Shown: positions 31,031 through 42,793 of the stretch, piece by piece
How positions within the stretch are numbered: position 1 is the first letter of the stretch
Layout of the letters: the number at the start of each line of letters is the position of its first letter
DNA from: Hexactinellida sp. DTS-2022
Lineage: Eukaryota; Porifera; Hexactinellida
Length of the DNA: 64,000 nucleotides
Direction of reading: 5' to 3'
NCBI GenBank assembly: GCA_028753945.1
Contig: JAPNXP010000006.1
Location: 1,178,001 to 1,242,000, forward strand
Program-made: the position numbers and the translations under genes
Notes under the pieces: model-generated
What the model saw: the letters and a program-made list of their open reading frames with translations, nothing else
Databases searched by the model: none
Told to the model about the DNA's origin: nothing

Positions 31031-31240
31031 TCTTCGTAAACGGTGCCCTGGCAAGAGCTTTATAGTTGATGGGATGAAAATTGGCATAGAGGTGTAGAGT
31101 GACAGTCTAATTTGCACCTGGGGTTACGATTTTGTACACATTTTTACACCTTTCAAAATTTGTCTGGTCAATATCTCAAAAAAAGTTAGACTAAACCCGC
31201 AACCTTTACTGGTGCCGACTATACCATAGTAGTATAGTGG
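31031..31240. repeat. Single copy of the array unit start
   Basis: cggtgccctggcaagagctt, aatttgcacctggggttacg and cacctttcaaaatttgtctg match the unit repeated at 38040, 38720, 39585, 40425, 42930 and 54104. It ends near a gccgactatacc..tatagtgg block like that at 37920. Confidence 0.72.
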
Positions 31241-31374
31241 CTCAGTATTGAAATGACTGTCTTGGTATTTTTATCCGTAACCTCTCCACAGAATGGAGTT
31301 TTATTAACTAAGAACTTAAATTTCAGGATAAATGTCTCATAGGTCACATTTCCATCCCAAAAGGTGACAGAACT

Positions 31375-31590
31375 TTTAACCAATTAAATTCGAGAGTTGT
31401 CCCAGTATGGATTATCGAGTAGCATTCAATTAGTATAAAAGGATTTTCTATCAATTGTTAAGTTTGCATTATACAATGCCTAACAGAGGCTGTAATTTAA
31501 TTGGTCGAGATTCATGCATCCAATCAGTTAATTTAATTCCATCAGTTTTTTCAATCAGTTATATTTACAGCATTTTTCTTTTGGAGGCAC
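31375..31590 (+). repeat. Dispersed repeat R
   Basis: ccaattaaattcgagagttg, cccagtatggat, aaaggattttctatcaattg and gaggctgtaatttaattggt; it ends with a piece of MITE A (cttttggaggcact). Confidence 0.7.
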
Positions 31591-32224
31591 TGTCACTGGA
31601 AAATTGATCCCCGGACCAATTTTACCCCGAAATATTGGTCCAGGGGACCAAAATTCCAAAGAAAATGGTCCTAGACTCCTAGTTATATTGATTCTAGTAA
31701 GCTTCTATAGAATTATATATACAATGGATTAAAGCTAATTAAATATAACTACCGCGCTTCGCTTGCTAGGTAGCTTCGCGGCAGAACACAACCACACACA
31801 TCAACCGCTTCGCAGTTGATGTGTGGTTTATATACTCTAACATTAATTATGAAGCATAAATTGGCCTAAATAGTCAAATTTAACAATGTGAAATTTTAGT
31901 GATTACGTCATCATGCAATAATGAGTAAGCATAGTGGCAATTTGGTGTGACCAACGTGTCCGCGTCATTAATGTACATGTCCTATAAATTTTCAGATTTT
32001 TATCTCTTAGAGGGGCGGCGAATTATGTGCGATTAAGTGAATTTTCATGCTTCTCGAAATGTGACAATGACGTCATAACTTGTCGAGGTGTGAGAAATTT
32101 TGAGTGAAAACCTCAACTTGTTGGCGGGTGCCAAAAGTTACCCCTAAAGCCAAAATCACATTTGGAAACTGTCCACTTTCTTCAATCAACTCGGAACATA
32201 TAAACAAATATATACACACATACA
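31591..32224. other. Intergenic repeats without genes
   Basis: Includes a small inverted repeat ggaccaattttaccccgaaatattggtcc-like block near 31613-31645 and a cgcttcgc-type block (31745-31830) with catcaaccgcttcgcagttg. No gene. Confidence 0.4.
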
Positions 32225-32416
32225 CAGGGTTCTCGCCAGGATTTTTCGTTGTAAGGGTACATGAGAGTGAGATATTACTTAATGTCAGTGATTTAATGAA
32301 ACCTTCAAATAACATTATTGATTTAAAGGGTACATGCCCACTTACATGTGAATAAAGGGTACAATAGCTTTCAAGAAGGGCATGCACCTTTTGATAGAGG
32401 CCTAGCGAGAACCCTG
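32225..32416. mobile_element. 192-bp hAT-like MITE
   Basis: The ends CAGGGTTCTCGCCAGG and (inward) CAGGGTTCTCGCTAGG are inverted repeats. ACATACA is duplicated at 32218-32224 and 32417-32423 (7 bp). Confidence 0.82.
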
Positions 32417-32773
32417 ACATACATCCAGTCGCTGTTCTCATATCATGGTTTTTGTCCTTATATCCAAAAATTGTCCCTAGGGCTTTAAGGACAAAATTAT
32501 CCTTAGAAGCTTAGATCGTGGGCTTTAAGGACAATGACACGGACATATACAGGTTTGTGTTTTAATAGTACGAGCCCTCGGTCTCGGTCGCTTCGCGACT
32601 TTTGTTCGTTCGTGTTAGGCACTCCGCGATACAATTAACGGCCGCTTCGCTGTCTTTCCCTCCCCAAAAAGCAATAACATTAATAATGAGTCTACCTGTG
32701 GCTAGTGAATTACACACTATTACTTAAAAACGCGCCTAAATTAATTCATAGTCTTATTAATAGAAAGCCAATA

Positions 32774-32873
32774 CAGGTAAACCTCCCAAAGCGGCACCCA
32801 TCGGGAGAATGATTTTGTGCCGCTTCTCGGAGGTTGCCGCTACTCGGAGGTGCCGCTTTGGGAGGTTTTACTG
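32774..32873. mobile_element. 100-bp pogo/Tigger-like MITE
   Basis: CAGGTAAACCTCCCAAAGCG and the inward right end CAGTAAAACCTCCCAAAGCG flank a centre with more gccgct copies. TA is present on both sides (32772-32773, 32874-32875). Confidence 0.82.
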
Positions 32874-33084
32874 TATAAGTGTAATAAATAAACTATGCAT
32901 CAGAGAAGTCAACTACTCTAGTACATTCTTGTTAACCAAACAAATCAGATCAACCACATATAGTGTTAAAAATAATAGGAACATTTTTATAACTAACAAC
33001 TTTCGTTAAGAAAGTGCGTAAAGTTTGATAATTTATTAATTTTCACAAAGGTGTTCCATTATGTGTTGTCTATTTTTATATAAA

Positions 33085-33284
33085 ATTTATACTAACCGAG
33101 TCAAATTTGCAAAAGTTATTAAGGAAAAGGTTACCGTGTGATGTCATACTCACAATATTTCGCTTAGAAAACCAATAGACCCATGTCGCTATGACAAATT
33201 ACTCCTATATACCAAAATCTCAGCTTTATAGGTAGTATGTCTTTTAAATTAACTACGGACAAACATCCTCACAAACACACAAAC
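33085..33284. repeat. CRE-type dispersed repeat, left part (interrupted by hAT)
   Basis: aaaaccaatagacccatgtc, aaaatctcagcttt and ggacaaacatcctcacaaac match the family at 36300-36410. It continues at 35743 after the hAT. Confidence 0.68.
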
Positions 33285-33434
33285 CAGAGATGGAACCGGT
33301 CGGGATTTTCATGACCCGACCCGTCCGGTGCAGTTGGAAATTTGACCCGACCCGACCGGTCAATCATAGCTAGCAATAATTTATAAATAATAGAATAAGA
33401 ATCTACTGTAGTGTCATGATGTTATAGATATCAC

Positions 33435-33601
33435 CATAGGCGTCGTAAACCGCCCGGGTGCCCGGAAATGTCCGGGCGGGCCGAAGGGATTGTCCCTATG
33501 CTACTAACACTATACTCCGAGTTTACCCGGACATTACCCGGACATTACCCGGAATTTCCGGGCGGCCCGAAGGATTGACCTTTGCATTTACGACGCCTAT
33601 G
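33435..33601. mobile_element. 167-bp MITE with 8-bp target duplication
   Basis: The ends CATAGGCGTCGTAAA and TTTACGACGCCTATG are perfect inverted repeats. GATATCAC is duplicated at 33427-33434 and 33602-33609. The interior is GC-rich, with repeated acccggacatt. Confidence 0.92.
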
Positions 33602-33673
33602 GATATCACCTATAGTCTTCAGGAGTACTGTCCTTGGGAAAGGCAGTAGGTGGCAGTACGGGACACTACATGA

Positions 33674-35260
33674 CACGGGTCTCTGAAATCATAATCTCGG
33701 TCAAAAAAATACGGACCCTACGAAATTTACAGGTTAGAAAGTGCATTTCATGTACTCTTTTAATTTGTTTTGAATAAAATATTTCCATCGCACAATTTTT
33801 ACCTAGTGTGATTTCATAATTTGGCGTCAATTCTAAATTGGCTTTCATCTCTTTAGTTCCGATTTGAGGTTGTTTTTGATAAAACTCCTTTATTATGATA
33901 GGTTAGAGTTATTATTCAATCAGTAATTAGAATCCTGCAAATTAGATGTGGTTTACTTATTAAATGCCTGAATAGATAATTAACAATCAATTATCACGCA
34001 TATTCTTCCACAATTCGATACACTTTGTTATATTCGAAATGTAATTATCTATAAATAAGCAATACATGAGCATTAAAATAATATTTATTATAACCATTAA
34101 TTAAAACACATTTCACATATTATGGACGTACATGAAGCAGCTAAATATAAGGTTTGTCGGTGGTGTTGTGCCAAAGTTGGCAATATTAAGCTCACTTCGC
34201 ATCGGCTATTCAAGGATAAAGATGAAGAGTTTACATAGTTAGGTAAGCAGTACATAATAGCATTTGAACCAATGATCCCAGAAGAAAATTACCTTAGGCC
34301 AAATGTAATATGCACCGCATGTAAACTCTACATCGCGAAGGTTGTGGGTGGTGATGCCCCTAAGAAGCAGCCAATGCAATTTTATTGGCCTGATCATTTG
34401 CATCAGACGCGTTCTACATGTACTACCAGTAATCGATGTCCAATGTGTGAAGAAGCGACTAGATTTGGACGACGTTGTCGTGCCAAGCCTACTTACGACA
34501 ATGTCTGAAGAAGAAACACTCGCGCATGAAAATCTTCTCAAAATAAACAATATTCAACGGAGTACCTACCATGGAAATGCATTTGAGGGAAATGCGATGC
34601 GCAAGCTGCTCAAAATGTGTGATCAACTGGCTTTTCCTCCTTCAAACTCCGCCTTCATTGCCATGAAGAGGTTTAGTGATGTGGTTACATCGTGCTTCGG
34701 GACGAATATTGAAATTGAATATATTGAACATATTCATCAATTCAAGAGGCTTTTAATAGAACAGCACAACCATGTTCAACAAAAGTCCATGTTATTTGTC
34801 GCCACATTGTACCTTTTATACAGAAATACCATCCTCCTGGAAAGGGTCTTGGATGTGTTTCAGAACAAGCAGTTGAATCCTCTCACTCACGCTTTATGAA
34901 GGTCTGGAATAGATACAAATGCAATCAAGATGTTGAAAGTTATCCAAAATGCTTCTATAACGCAGTTGCGAGGCTAATTTCACCAACTACTCCATATGTT
35001 AGTCTAATTAATATGTCATTTTATGTACTTGAGATGAAAAATATGCAAGTAATATGTTATTTTATGTTAATTATGATAATAAAAATAAAAATTCGATAAA
35101 TATTTGACACCAAATTATGAAATCACACTTGGTAAAAATTGTGTGATGGAAATATTTTATTCAAAACAAATTAAAAGAGCACATGAAATGCACATTCTAA
35201 CCTGTAAATTTCGTAAGGTCCGTATTTTTTTGACCGAGATTATAATTTCAGAGACCCGTG
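33674..35260 (+). mobile_element. 1.59-kb CAC...GTG transposon with 4-bp target duplication (CMC/Chapaev-like)
   Basis: The left end CACGGGTCTCTGAAATCATA and right end (inward) CACGGGTCTCTGAAATTATA begin inverted arms of about 150 bp. ATGA is duplicated at 33670-33673 and 35261-35264. CAC ends with a 4-bp duplication fit the Chapaev branch of the CMC superfamily. The interior encodes a zinc-finger and transposase-like protein, broken by a stop and frameshifts. Confidence 0.78.
34122..35030 (+). pseudogene. Zinc-finger transposase-like gene of the CAC/GTG transposon, broken
   Basis: The frame opens with MDVHEAAKYKVCRWCCAKVG and stops after about 38 codons. It resumes with LRPNVICTACKLYIAKVVGG and CPMCEEATRFGRRCRAKPTY (34290-34500): paired Cys motifs like an N-terminal zinc-binding module. 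Another frame carries RKLLKMCDQLAF and IEYIEHIHQFKRLL. Next, shifted again, come KVHVICRHIVPFIQKY and GLGCVSEQAVESSHSRFMKV (about 34785-34905), then WNRYKC. The SEQAVES block resembles the region of the last catalytic Glu in Transib/RAG1-type enzymes (SEEAxEARN); that parallel is inference. At least two frame breaks make it non-functional. Confidence 0.62.
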
Positions 35261-35287
35261 ATGAGTAAGTCTGTAGGATTAGTCCGG

Positions 35288-35372
35288 CAGTACGACTGGT
35301 AACCATAGTCTAGGACTATGGATATATGGGCAGTACGCTGGTAACCATAGTCTAGGACTATGGATATATGTG
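35288..35372. repeat. Two ~44-bp tandem units
   Basis: gcagtacgactggtaaccat then agtctaggactatggatata, repeated from about 35332 with one base deleted. Each unit contains the palindromic catagtctaggactatg. Confidence 0.8.
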
Positions 35373-35424
35373 AAGTACGGCACTCGCAGGAGCTACGGGC
35401 TGGCGAGAGGTGCGACAGTACGCA

Positions 35425-35485
35425 TGGTGGTCGAGGGTTACCCTCCTGCCTCCTGATGAGTCCCAGTGATGGGACGAACCCACTC
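35425..35485 (+). ncRNA. Hammerhead ribozyme-like motif
   Basis: The core CTGATGA (35453-35459), stem II GTCCC / GGGAC (35460-35464 and 35471-35475, loop AGTGAT) and GAA (35476-35478) match the hammerhead consensus. Stem I is GAGG (35433-35436) with CCTC (35449-35452). Stem III pairs GGTGG (35426-35430) with CCACT (35480-35484 region), with the expected cleavage after GTC at 35432. One core position deviates: the base after GAA is C, not A (position 15.1), which would weaken or abolish cleavage. Such ribozymes occur in retrozymes and Penelope-like elements. Here it sits inside a hAT element next to the two tandem units at 35288-35372. Confidence 0.7.
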
Positions 35486-35742
35486 ACATATCATCCCTAT
35501 GATTTGAGGTCGACTAGAGCGGCTAGTCTTCATACTATACTAGTACGTGGCCTCATCTCATATCAATGTCATATAATTTAGGAATAAATATTATTATGGC
35601 CATAGACCATCTCAAGGGCTATTGGAGCCAGATTCAATCAAAACAAATTATATTATTATGATATCGAATAGATCATATAGAGATCTCGACCGGCTGGTCA
35701 GGGTCGACCGGTGCCGGTCAGACCCGACCGGTTCCGTCTCTG

Positions 35743-35890
35743 ACACAAACAACAATTGTGCTTTTAATATACGAGCCCTTCGGTCTCGGTTGCTTCGCGA
35801 CGGATCACTCTCTCACAAAGGCCGCTTCGCCACCGTTGTTCGTTCGTGAGCACTACTAAATACAAATAATGGCAGCTTCGCGGCCTTATC
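35743..35890. repeat. CRE-type dispersed repeat, right part
   Basis: aacaattgtgcttttaatat, acgagcccttcggtctcggt and gcttcgcgac match 36407-36450 and 32555-32610. It completes the copy cut at 33284. Confidence 0.72.
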
Positions 35891-36144
35891 CACTGGGAGG
35901 TAGAAAACGGAATAGAGAAAATATTTATCTAGTTCAAATAGGAATTTATATGAACACTTATGCATATCTAAATATCTAAACTTATGCATATCTGTATGCT
36001 ATTAATAAATCACTAATAGAACTAACTAAACTGAAATCATGCAGGTGGAGACAGCAGGTAATCACCAAACCTCAATATGTGCAGTGAATTATATATGTGA
36101 ATATGTGCACTGCAGTGTATTTAAAGCAATAATAATAATAATTC
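35891..36144. other. Intergenic
   Basis: Repeated cttatgcatatct near 35955-36000. No gene. Confidence 0.35.
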
Positions 36145-36550
36145 ATTCCCACGTGACGTCATAAACCCATAAATCGGTATACGTCTGCGTCTGTCTCATT
36201 TCATGTCTTCCCATCTAAAATTGTGGGCGAATCGGATAAGAACTGAAAGAGTTATTCTCAAATAAGTGCCTTTATGACGTCATAATCCCGTCATTTTGTT
36301 TCAAAAACCAATAGATCGATGTCGCAGTACAAAGTTACCCTAGGATACAAAATTTCAGCTTTCTGGGAATCGTAGTCTTTCCAATTAATTCTGGACATCA
36401 CACAGACAACAATTGTGCTTTTAATATACGAGCCCTTCAGTCTCGGTCGCTTCGCGACGGATTACTCTCTCACAAAAGTCGCTTCGCGACTTTTGTTCGT
36501 TCGTGTTAGGCACTACGCGATACAATTAGCGGCCGCTTCGCGGCCTTACC
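36145..36550. repeat. Full copy of the CRE-type dispersed repeat
   Basis: Runs from cccacgtgacgtcataaac (36149) through aaaattgtgggcgaatcgga, ttatgacgtcataatcccg and ggtc/tctttcc-type text to cgagcccttcagtctcggtc and the cgcttcgcgac cluster. It holds two TGACGTCA sites. This copy gives the uninterrupted join that shows where the hAT at 33285 landed. Confidence 0.75.
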
Positions 36551-36584
36551 CTCCTCAAAATACTACACGTACTCAATTCAGTTC

Positions 36585-36684
36585 AGGCCTAACTTCAATA
36601 TCTTTTGAGATAATGAGATTATTACCATATAAAGAATTAAGTGCTAATAATCTCATTATCTCAAAAAATATTGAAGTTAGGCCT
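36585..36684. mobile_element. 100-bp MITE with ~40-bp inverted repeats
   Basis: The left arm aggcctaacttcaatatctt..gagataatgagattatta is mirrored by taataatctcattatctc..aagttaggcct, with a 20-base loop. No target duplication was identified. Confidence 0.82.
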
Positions 36685-36689
36685 AGAAA

Positions 36690-37690
36690 ATGTATTATCA
36701 ATGAATAGGAAGTTACCAATTGCGGATAGATCAGTACTAGCATAGTTAACAGAAAATAGATAGTTTTTAAGTTATGGCTCATTTTAAGAAATATGCATTT
36801 CCCTGGCAACCGAGGAATGTGTCAACATTCCATTTATAATTTCGATATATTACATTCAACTAGTTATGGACATCCTCAAGTTCCAATTTTGAACATTTAT
36901 ATCGCGTTTAACTATGTTAAAAGCAGGCTATAAAAACACGATAATTCCCACGAAAAATAGCGATTACGCAATCAAATGGTGATATATCATAATTCTAAAG
37001 GGTGTTATGTATGCCTTGATATCATGTTCCTAACTTCCTATATAATTATAATGCATTTCTCAGGTCTCTCATTACTAGCTATTGAGATAAAGATATGTCA
37101 GCTAATAATCAATGGACTTTAAGTAATCCATGGTCCAGCAAAATCTACTCAGTAGTATGGCCTTAAATAACGAAGGTACGTGTTACCCAATAAATATACT
37201 GACGTAATTAATTATAATTAATTCAGTCAGTATATGACTTATATAGATGCTTCCAATTTGTTTATTAGGGGTTATCGAGTGTGCGGAATTGAAATTTGAT
37301 AGCCAAATTAATTAATTTATTATTTATGACAAAATGATTTAACTTAATAATTGTAAGTTGACATTGAAATTGGTGTTATATTATAAATAATATTAATAAT
37401 TATTTATACTAATTAATTAAATATCATTAATCTTAGAGATTATAGAAGATAGAAACAAATTTCAAATTTATCAATTGATCATTATGCCACGTGACACCTC
37501 TACAAATGGGTCTTGACACCATGAGGTGATGACGACATCGTCAAAAAAATGTGTTTTTACAATTTTGTGAATTCTATATTTCGAATGGGTTGGTTGGTGT
37601 TGGGTGATCACCCAACACGCACATAAAAAGTGTTGACTCATCGCTTATTATATTCCACTGAAACTTGAATATCTTTGAAATGAAGTGAGC
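36690..37690. other. Intergenic, AT-rich
   Basis: No gene. The text tactgacgtaattaattataa and ggttatcgagtg (37198-37290) and the following ttaattaatttatta recur near 42060-42310, so the flank of the array is itself partly duplicated there. Confidence 0.5.
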
Positions 37691-37784
37691 TAAAACGAAA
37701 CTTCCAACTCACTAAGGGTCGTTGCCTTTTGAAACACCTTTCTGAAATAAAATAACATCTTCATAGTGATGATGACATTGCGAA

Positions 37785-37915
37785 AAAAAATCCAAAATTG
37801 CAGCTGTGCCGACAGCATTTTCCTTGGAGGCACTATCAATTAACCAACCAGTACCCACCAAAGGATAGTGCCACCCAAGGGAAATGCGTCGGCACAGCTG
37901 CATTTTGGATTTTTA
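37785..37915. mobile_element. MITE family A copy
   Basis: aatccaaaattgcagctgtg ... cggcacagctgcattttgga; full-length inverted repeat. Confidence 0.85.
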
Positions 37916-38030
37916 CTGTGCCGACTATACTATAGTATAGTGGCCCAGTATTGAAAATCACTGCCTTTATTTTTACTGTGCCGACTATACTATAGTATAG
38001 TGGCCCAGTATTGGAATCACTGCCTTTATT
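37911..38030. repeat. 60-bp tandem duplication with palindrome
   Basis: Two copies of tttttactgtgccgactata...ctgcctttat, exactly 60 bp apart, each with the palindrome actatactatagtatagt. A related single block is at 31209-31260. Confidence 0.9.
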
Positions 38031-39429
38031 ATTATTTCTCCGTAGCAGGTGCCCTGGCCACACCTGTATACATTGAGGGCTGAAACTTGGCATGTAGTTG
38101 CGGAGTGACCGTCTAATTTGCACCTGGGGTTACGATTTTTTATCAAATGATTTAAACACCTATTTAAACTAATTATAGCTCATAACATGAAATAATTAAT
38201 ATTGAGCTTGATAAAATTTACATGTACGGATAGAGAATTAAATTCTACACCTTTTCACAGTGCACGAATTTTTAAATTGGGTTTCGTTAGTGCCACAATT
38301 GAGTTGCAAGTTTCCTTTGTTTAATAACACTTCAGTTCAATTGAAAGTGTTAAATCTAATTCTATTGTTTCAACTTGTAATGATTATATTGATTTGACTT
38401 GTTAAATCTTATTCTATTGTTTCAACTTGCGATAAATATATTGATTTAACTTATAAATTCCAGCTGGCTTCTATATAATTGTAGTATTATTATTTAATGG
38501 ATTAATAAAATTAAATAATATAAGGAATTTGTTGACTCAACTCACTACAGTGGATAACATTGCTAAAATATATAACTAATAATATAATTTATTATCAATA
38601 CACAATTAATGAATGGCATTAAACTCAAGATGGTTTATGATATAAACAATCTTAAAATTTATCTACCGTTCCTTGTGACTCGGACCAATTGACAAATGGT
38701 TCTTGACACCTTGTTTTTTCTCCGTAGACGGTGCCCTGGCCAGAGCTTAATTGTTGATGGGCTGAAACTTGGCATGTAGGTGCGATGGGACCGTCTAATT
38801 TGCACCTGGGGTTACGATTTTTGATTAACAAATTTTGGACACATCTTTAACACCTTTCAAAATTTGTCTGGTCCATAACTCAAAAAATGTTTTACTAAAC
38901 CCCCAAATTTTATTTCACATTTGGATTCACCATAAAATTCTGCGTCTGATGGGAGAAGAAAACTTTCAATAAAGAGTTTTATTTCTGCCATAAATGGGGG
39001 TTGAAATTTCTTTGTTTACTCACACTTCAATTTCTGTAAAAGTGTTAAATCTAATTCTATTGTTTCAACTTGTAATAATTATATTGATTTAACTTGTTAA
39101 ATCCTACTCTAGTGATTCAACTTGCGATAATTATATTGATTTAACTTATAAATTCCAGCTGGCTTCCATATAATTCTAGTATTACTATACAATGGGTTAA
39201 ATTAAATAATATAATAAAAGGAATTTGTTGACTCAATTCAACCAACCATGGATAACATTGCTAAAATACATAACTAATAATATAATATATTATCAATACA
39301 TAATGAAAGAATGGCATTAAACTCAAGATGGTTTATGATAGAAACAAACTTCAAATTTATCTACCCTTCCTTGTGACACGGACCAATTAAAAAATGGTTC
39401 TTCACACCTTGGGCGTTGATGACTTTGGG

Positions 39430-39555
39430 AAAAAAAATCCAAAATTGCAGCCTGCGCCGACAGCATGTTCCTTTGGAGGCACTATCAATAAACCACCAAC
39501 AAAATATAGTGCCACCAAAGGAACATGCGTCGGCACAGGCTGCAATTTTTTATTA
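39430..39555. mobile_element. MITE family A copy
   Basis: aatccaaaattgcagcctgc to gcgtcggcacaggctgcaat; both ends carry a compensating change (cagcctgcgc / gcacaggctg), so the pairing is kept. Confidence 0.85.
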
Positions 39556-40280
39556 TTATTATTATTTTTATTTCTCCGTAGCAGGTGCCCTGGCCACACC
39601 TGTATACATTGAGGGCTGAAAATTGGCATGTAGTTGCGGAGGGACCGTCTAATTTGCACCTGGGGTTACGAATTTTTATTAAGAAATTTTTGACACATCT
39701 TTAACACCTTTCAAAATTTGTCTGGTCCATAACTCAAAATATGTTTTAATAACCCCAAAATTTTATTTCATATTTAGATTCATCTTAAAATTCTGCGTCT
39801 GATGGGAAAAGAAAATTTGTTAAAATTGGTTTAATTTCTGCCATTAATGGGGGTTGAAATTTCTTTGTTTACTCACACTTCAATTTCAATAAAACTGTGA
39901 AATCTAATTCCATTGTTTCAACTTGTAATAATTATATTGATTTAATTTGTTAAATCCTACTCTAGTGATTCAACTTGCGATAATTATATTGATTTAGCCT
40001 ATAAATTCCAGCTGGCTTCTATTTAATTCTAGTATTACTATACAATGGATTAAATTAAATAATATAATACAAGGAATTTGTTGACTCAACTCAACCAACC
40101 ATGGATAACATTGCTAAAATAAATAACTATTAATATAACTTATTATCAATATATAATGAATGAATGGCAGTAAACTAAAGATGGTTTACGGTAGAAACAA
40201 ACTTCAAATTTATCTACCATTCCTTGTGACTCGGACCAATTAACAAATGGTTTTGACACCTTGAGGCGTTGATGACTGGG

Positions 40281-40412
40281 CGAAAAAAAATCCAAAATTG
40301 CAGACTGTGCCGACAGCATGTTCCTTTGGAGGCACTATCAATAAACAAACAACAAAATATAGTGCCACCAAAGGAACATGCGTCGGCACAGTCTGCAATT
40401 TTGGATTTTTTT
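40281..40412. mobile_element. MITE family A copy
   Basis: aatccaaaattgcagactgt to cacagtctgcaattttggat; again matched changes on both arms. Confidence 0.85.
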
Positions 40413-41170
40413 TATTTTTTTCTCCGTAGCAGGTGCCCTGGCCACACCTGTGTACATTGAGGGTTGAAACTTGGCATGTAGTTGCGGAGTGACCGTCTAA
40501 TTTGCACCTGGGGTTACGATTTTTTATCAAATGATTTCAACACCTATTTAAACTAATTATAGCTCATAACATGAAATAATTAATATTGAGCTTGATAAAA
40601 TTTACATGTACGGATAAAGAATTAAATTCTACACCTTTTCACAGTGCACGAATTTTTTAATTGGGTTTCGTTAGTGCCACAATTGAGTTGCAAGTTTCCT
40701 TTGTTTACTAACACTTCAGTTCCATTGAAAGTGTTAAATCAAATTCTATTGTTTTAACTTGTAATAATTATATTGATTTGACTTGTTAAATCATATTCTA
40801 TTGTTTCAACTTGTAATAAATATATTGATTTAACTTGTTAAATCCTACTCTAGTGATTCAACTTGCGATAATTATATTGATTTAACTTATAAATTCCAGC
40901 TGGCTTCTATTTAATTCTAGTATTACTATACAATGGATTAAATTAATTAATATAATGTAAGGAATTTGTTGACTTAATTAACTCACTCACCGTGGATAAC
41001 ATTGCTAAAATAAATAACTAATAATATAACTTATTATCAATACATAATGAATGAATGGCATTAAATTCAAGATGGTTTATGATAGAAACTAACTTCAAAT
41101 TCAACAATCGTTCCTTGTGACTCCGACCAATTAACAAATGGTTCTTCACACCTTGGGCTTGATGAAATGG

Positions 41171-41300
41171 CGAAAAAAATCCAAAATTGCAGCCTGCGCC
41201 GACAGCATGTTCATTTGGAGGCACTATCAATAAACCACCACCAAAATATAGTGCCACCAAAGGAACATGCGTCGGCACAGGCTGCAATTTTGGATTTTTT
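41171..41300. mobile_element. MITE family A copy
   Basis: aatccaaaattgcagcctgc to cacaggctgcaattttggat. Confidence 0.85.
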
Positions 41301-41440
41301 TATTATCAATCTATAATGAATGAATGGCATTAAACTCTAGATGGTTTATGATAGAAACAAACTTCAAATTTATCTACCGTTCCTTGTGACTCGGACCAAA
41401 TAACAAATGCTTCTTCACACCTTGGGCGTTGATGACTTGG

Positions 41441-41570
41441 CGAAAAAAAATCCAAAATTGCAGCCTGCGCCGACAGCATGTTCCTTTGGAGGCACTATCA
41501 ATAAACCACCATCAAGATATAGTGCCACCAAAGGAACATGCGTCGGCACAGGCTGCAATTTTGGATTTTT
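41441..41570. mobile_element. MITE family A copy
   Basis: aatccaaaattgcagcctgc to cacaggctgcaattttggat, only about 140 bp after the previous copy. Confidence 0.85.
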
Positions 41571-42793
41571 ATCATTATTATTAGTCCGTATTTTCTCCAC
41601 AGAACAGAGTTTAATTAACTAAGAGCCCAAAATTTCAGGATATGTGTCTCATGGGTTACAGATGTGCACCTGGGGTCACGATATTTTATCACATTTTTTT
41701 AGACACATTTTCACACCTGTTTAATGTTAGAAAAAGCACAATAAATAGTGCGAGAATATTCTATTTATATGCATTCGATAGAGAATCTAATTTTATACCT
41801 TTTCACAGTGCAAGAATTTTTAAATTGGGTTCATTTGTGCCACAATTGAGTTGCAAGTTTCCTTTGTTTACTAACACTTCAGTTCAATTGAAAGTGTTAA
41901 ATCTAATTCTATTGTTTCAACTTGTTATAATTCTATTGATTCAACTTGTGAGATCGAGTAGGCTTCTATTTTCTAATTGAAAACTAAGACTTTACATTCC
42001 ACAACTACGACAGATTAAGTGATTATATTTATTTCTGCGAGAATATTCTTGCACAATTAATGTACTGACGTGATTAATTATAATTAATTCATTCTGTATT
42101 TAACTTATAGAGACGGTTCCAATTGGATTATTGGGGTTATCGAGTGCGTGGATTTCAAATATTATAGTTAAATTCAATTTAAATTAATAATAATTGCAAA
42201 TAATTGAACTTTATTTATTTTGCTGTATATAATAATGGTGTTAAATAATTAATAAATTAATTAAATATTTATACTAATTAGCTAAATTTCATTAATCTCA
42301 GAGATGATACAAGATACTAGAAACAAACTCTCAATTTATCAATTGATCCTTATGCCACGTAACACCACCATTTCCTTTGTTTACTCACACTTCAATTTCA
42401 GCAAAACTGTTAAATCTAATTCTATTGTTTCAACTTGTAATAATTATATTGATTTAACTTGTTAAATCTTATTCTATTGTTTCAACTTGCGATAATTATA
42501 TTGATTTAACTTATAAATTCCTGCTGGCTTCTATTTAATTGTAGTATTACTATACAATTGATTAAATAAAAGAATATAATATAAGGAATTTGTTGACTCA
42601 ACTCAACCAACCGTGGATAACATTGCTAAAATAAATTACTAATAATATATTTTATTATCAATACAAAATGAATGAATGGCATTAAACTCTAGATGGTTTA
42701 TGATAGAAACAAACTTCAAATTCAACAATCGTTCCTTGTGACTCCGACCAATTAACAAATGGTTCTTTACACCTTGGGCGTTGATGACTGGGC

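Larger units (their letters stand above)
33285..35742. mobile_element. 2.46-kb hAT-type element hosting two further insertions
   Basis: The left end CAGAGATGGAACCGGTCGG and right end (inward) CAGAGACGGAACCGGTCGG are inverted repeats. ACACAAAC is duplicated at 33277-33284 and 35743-35750. The outer 120 bp or so match the 205-bp deletion derivative at 44632-44836. No hAT transposase was found. The interior contains a MITE (33435-33601), a CAC/GTG-ended transposon (33674-35260) and a hammerhead-ribozyme motif (35425-35485). Confidence 0.9.
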
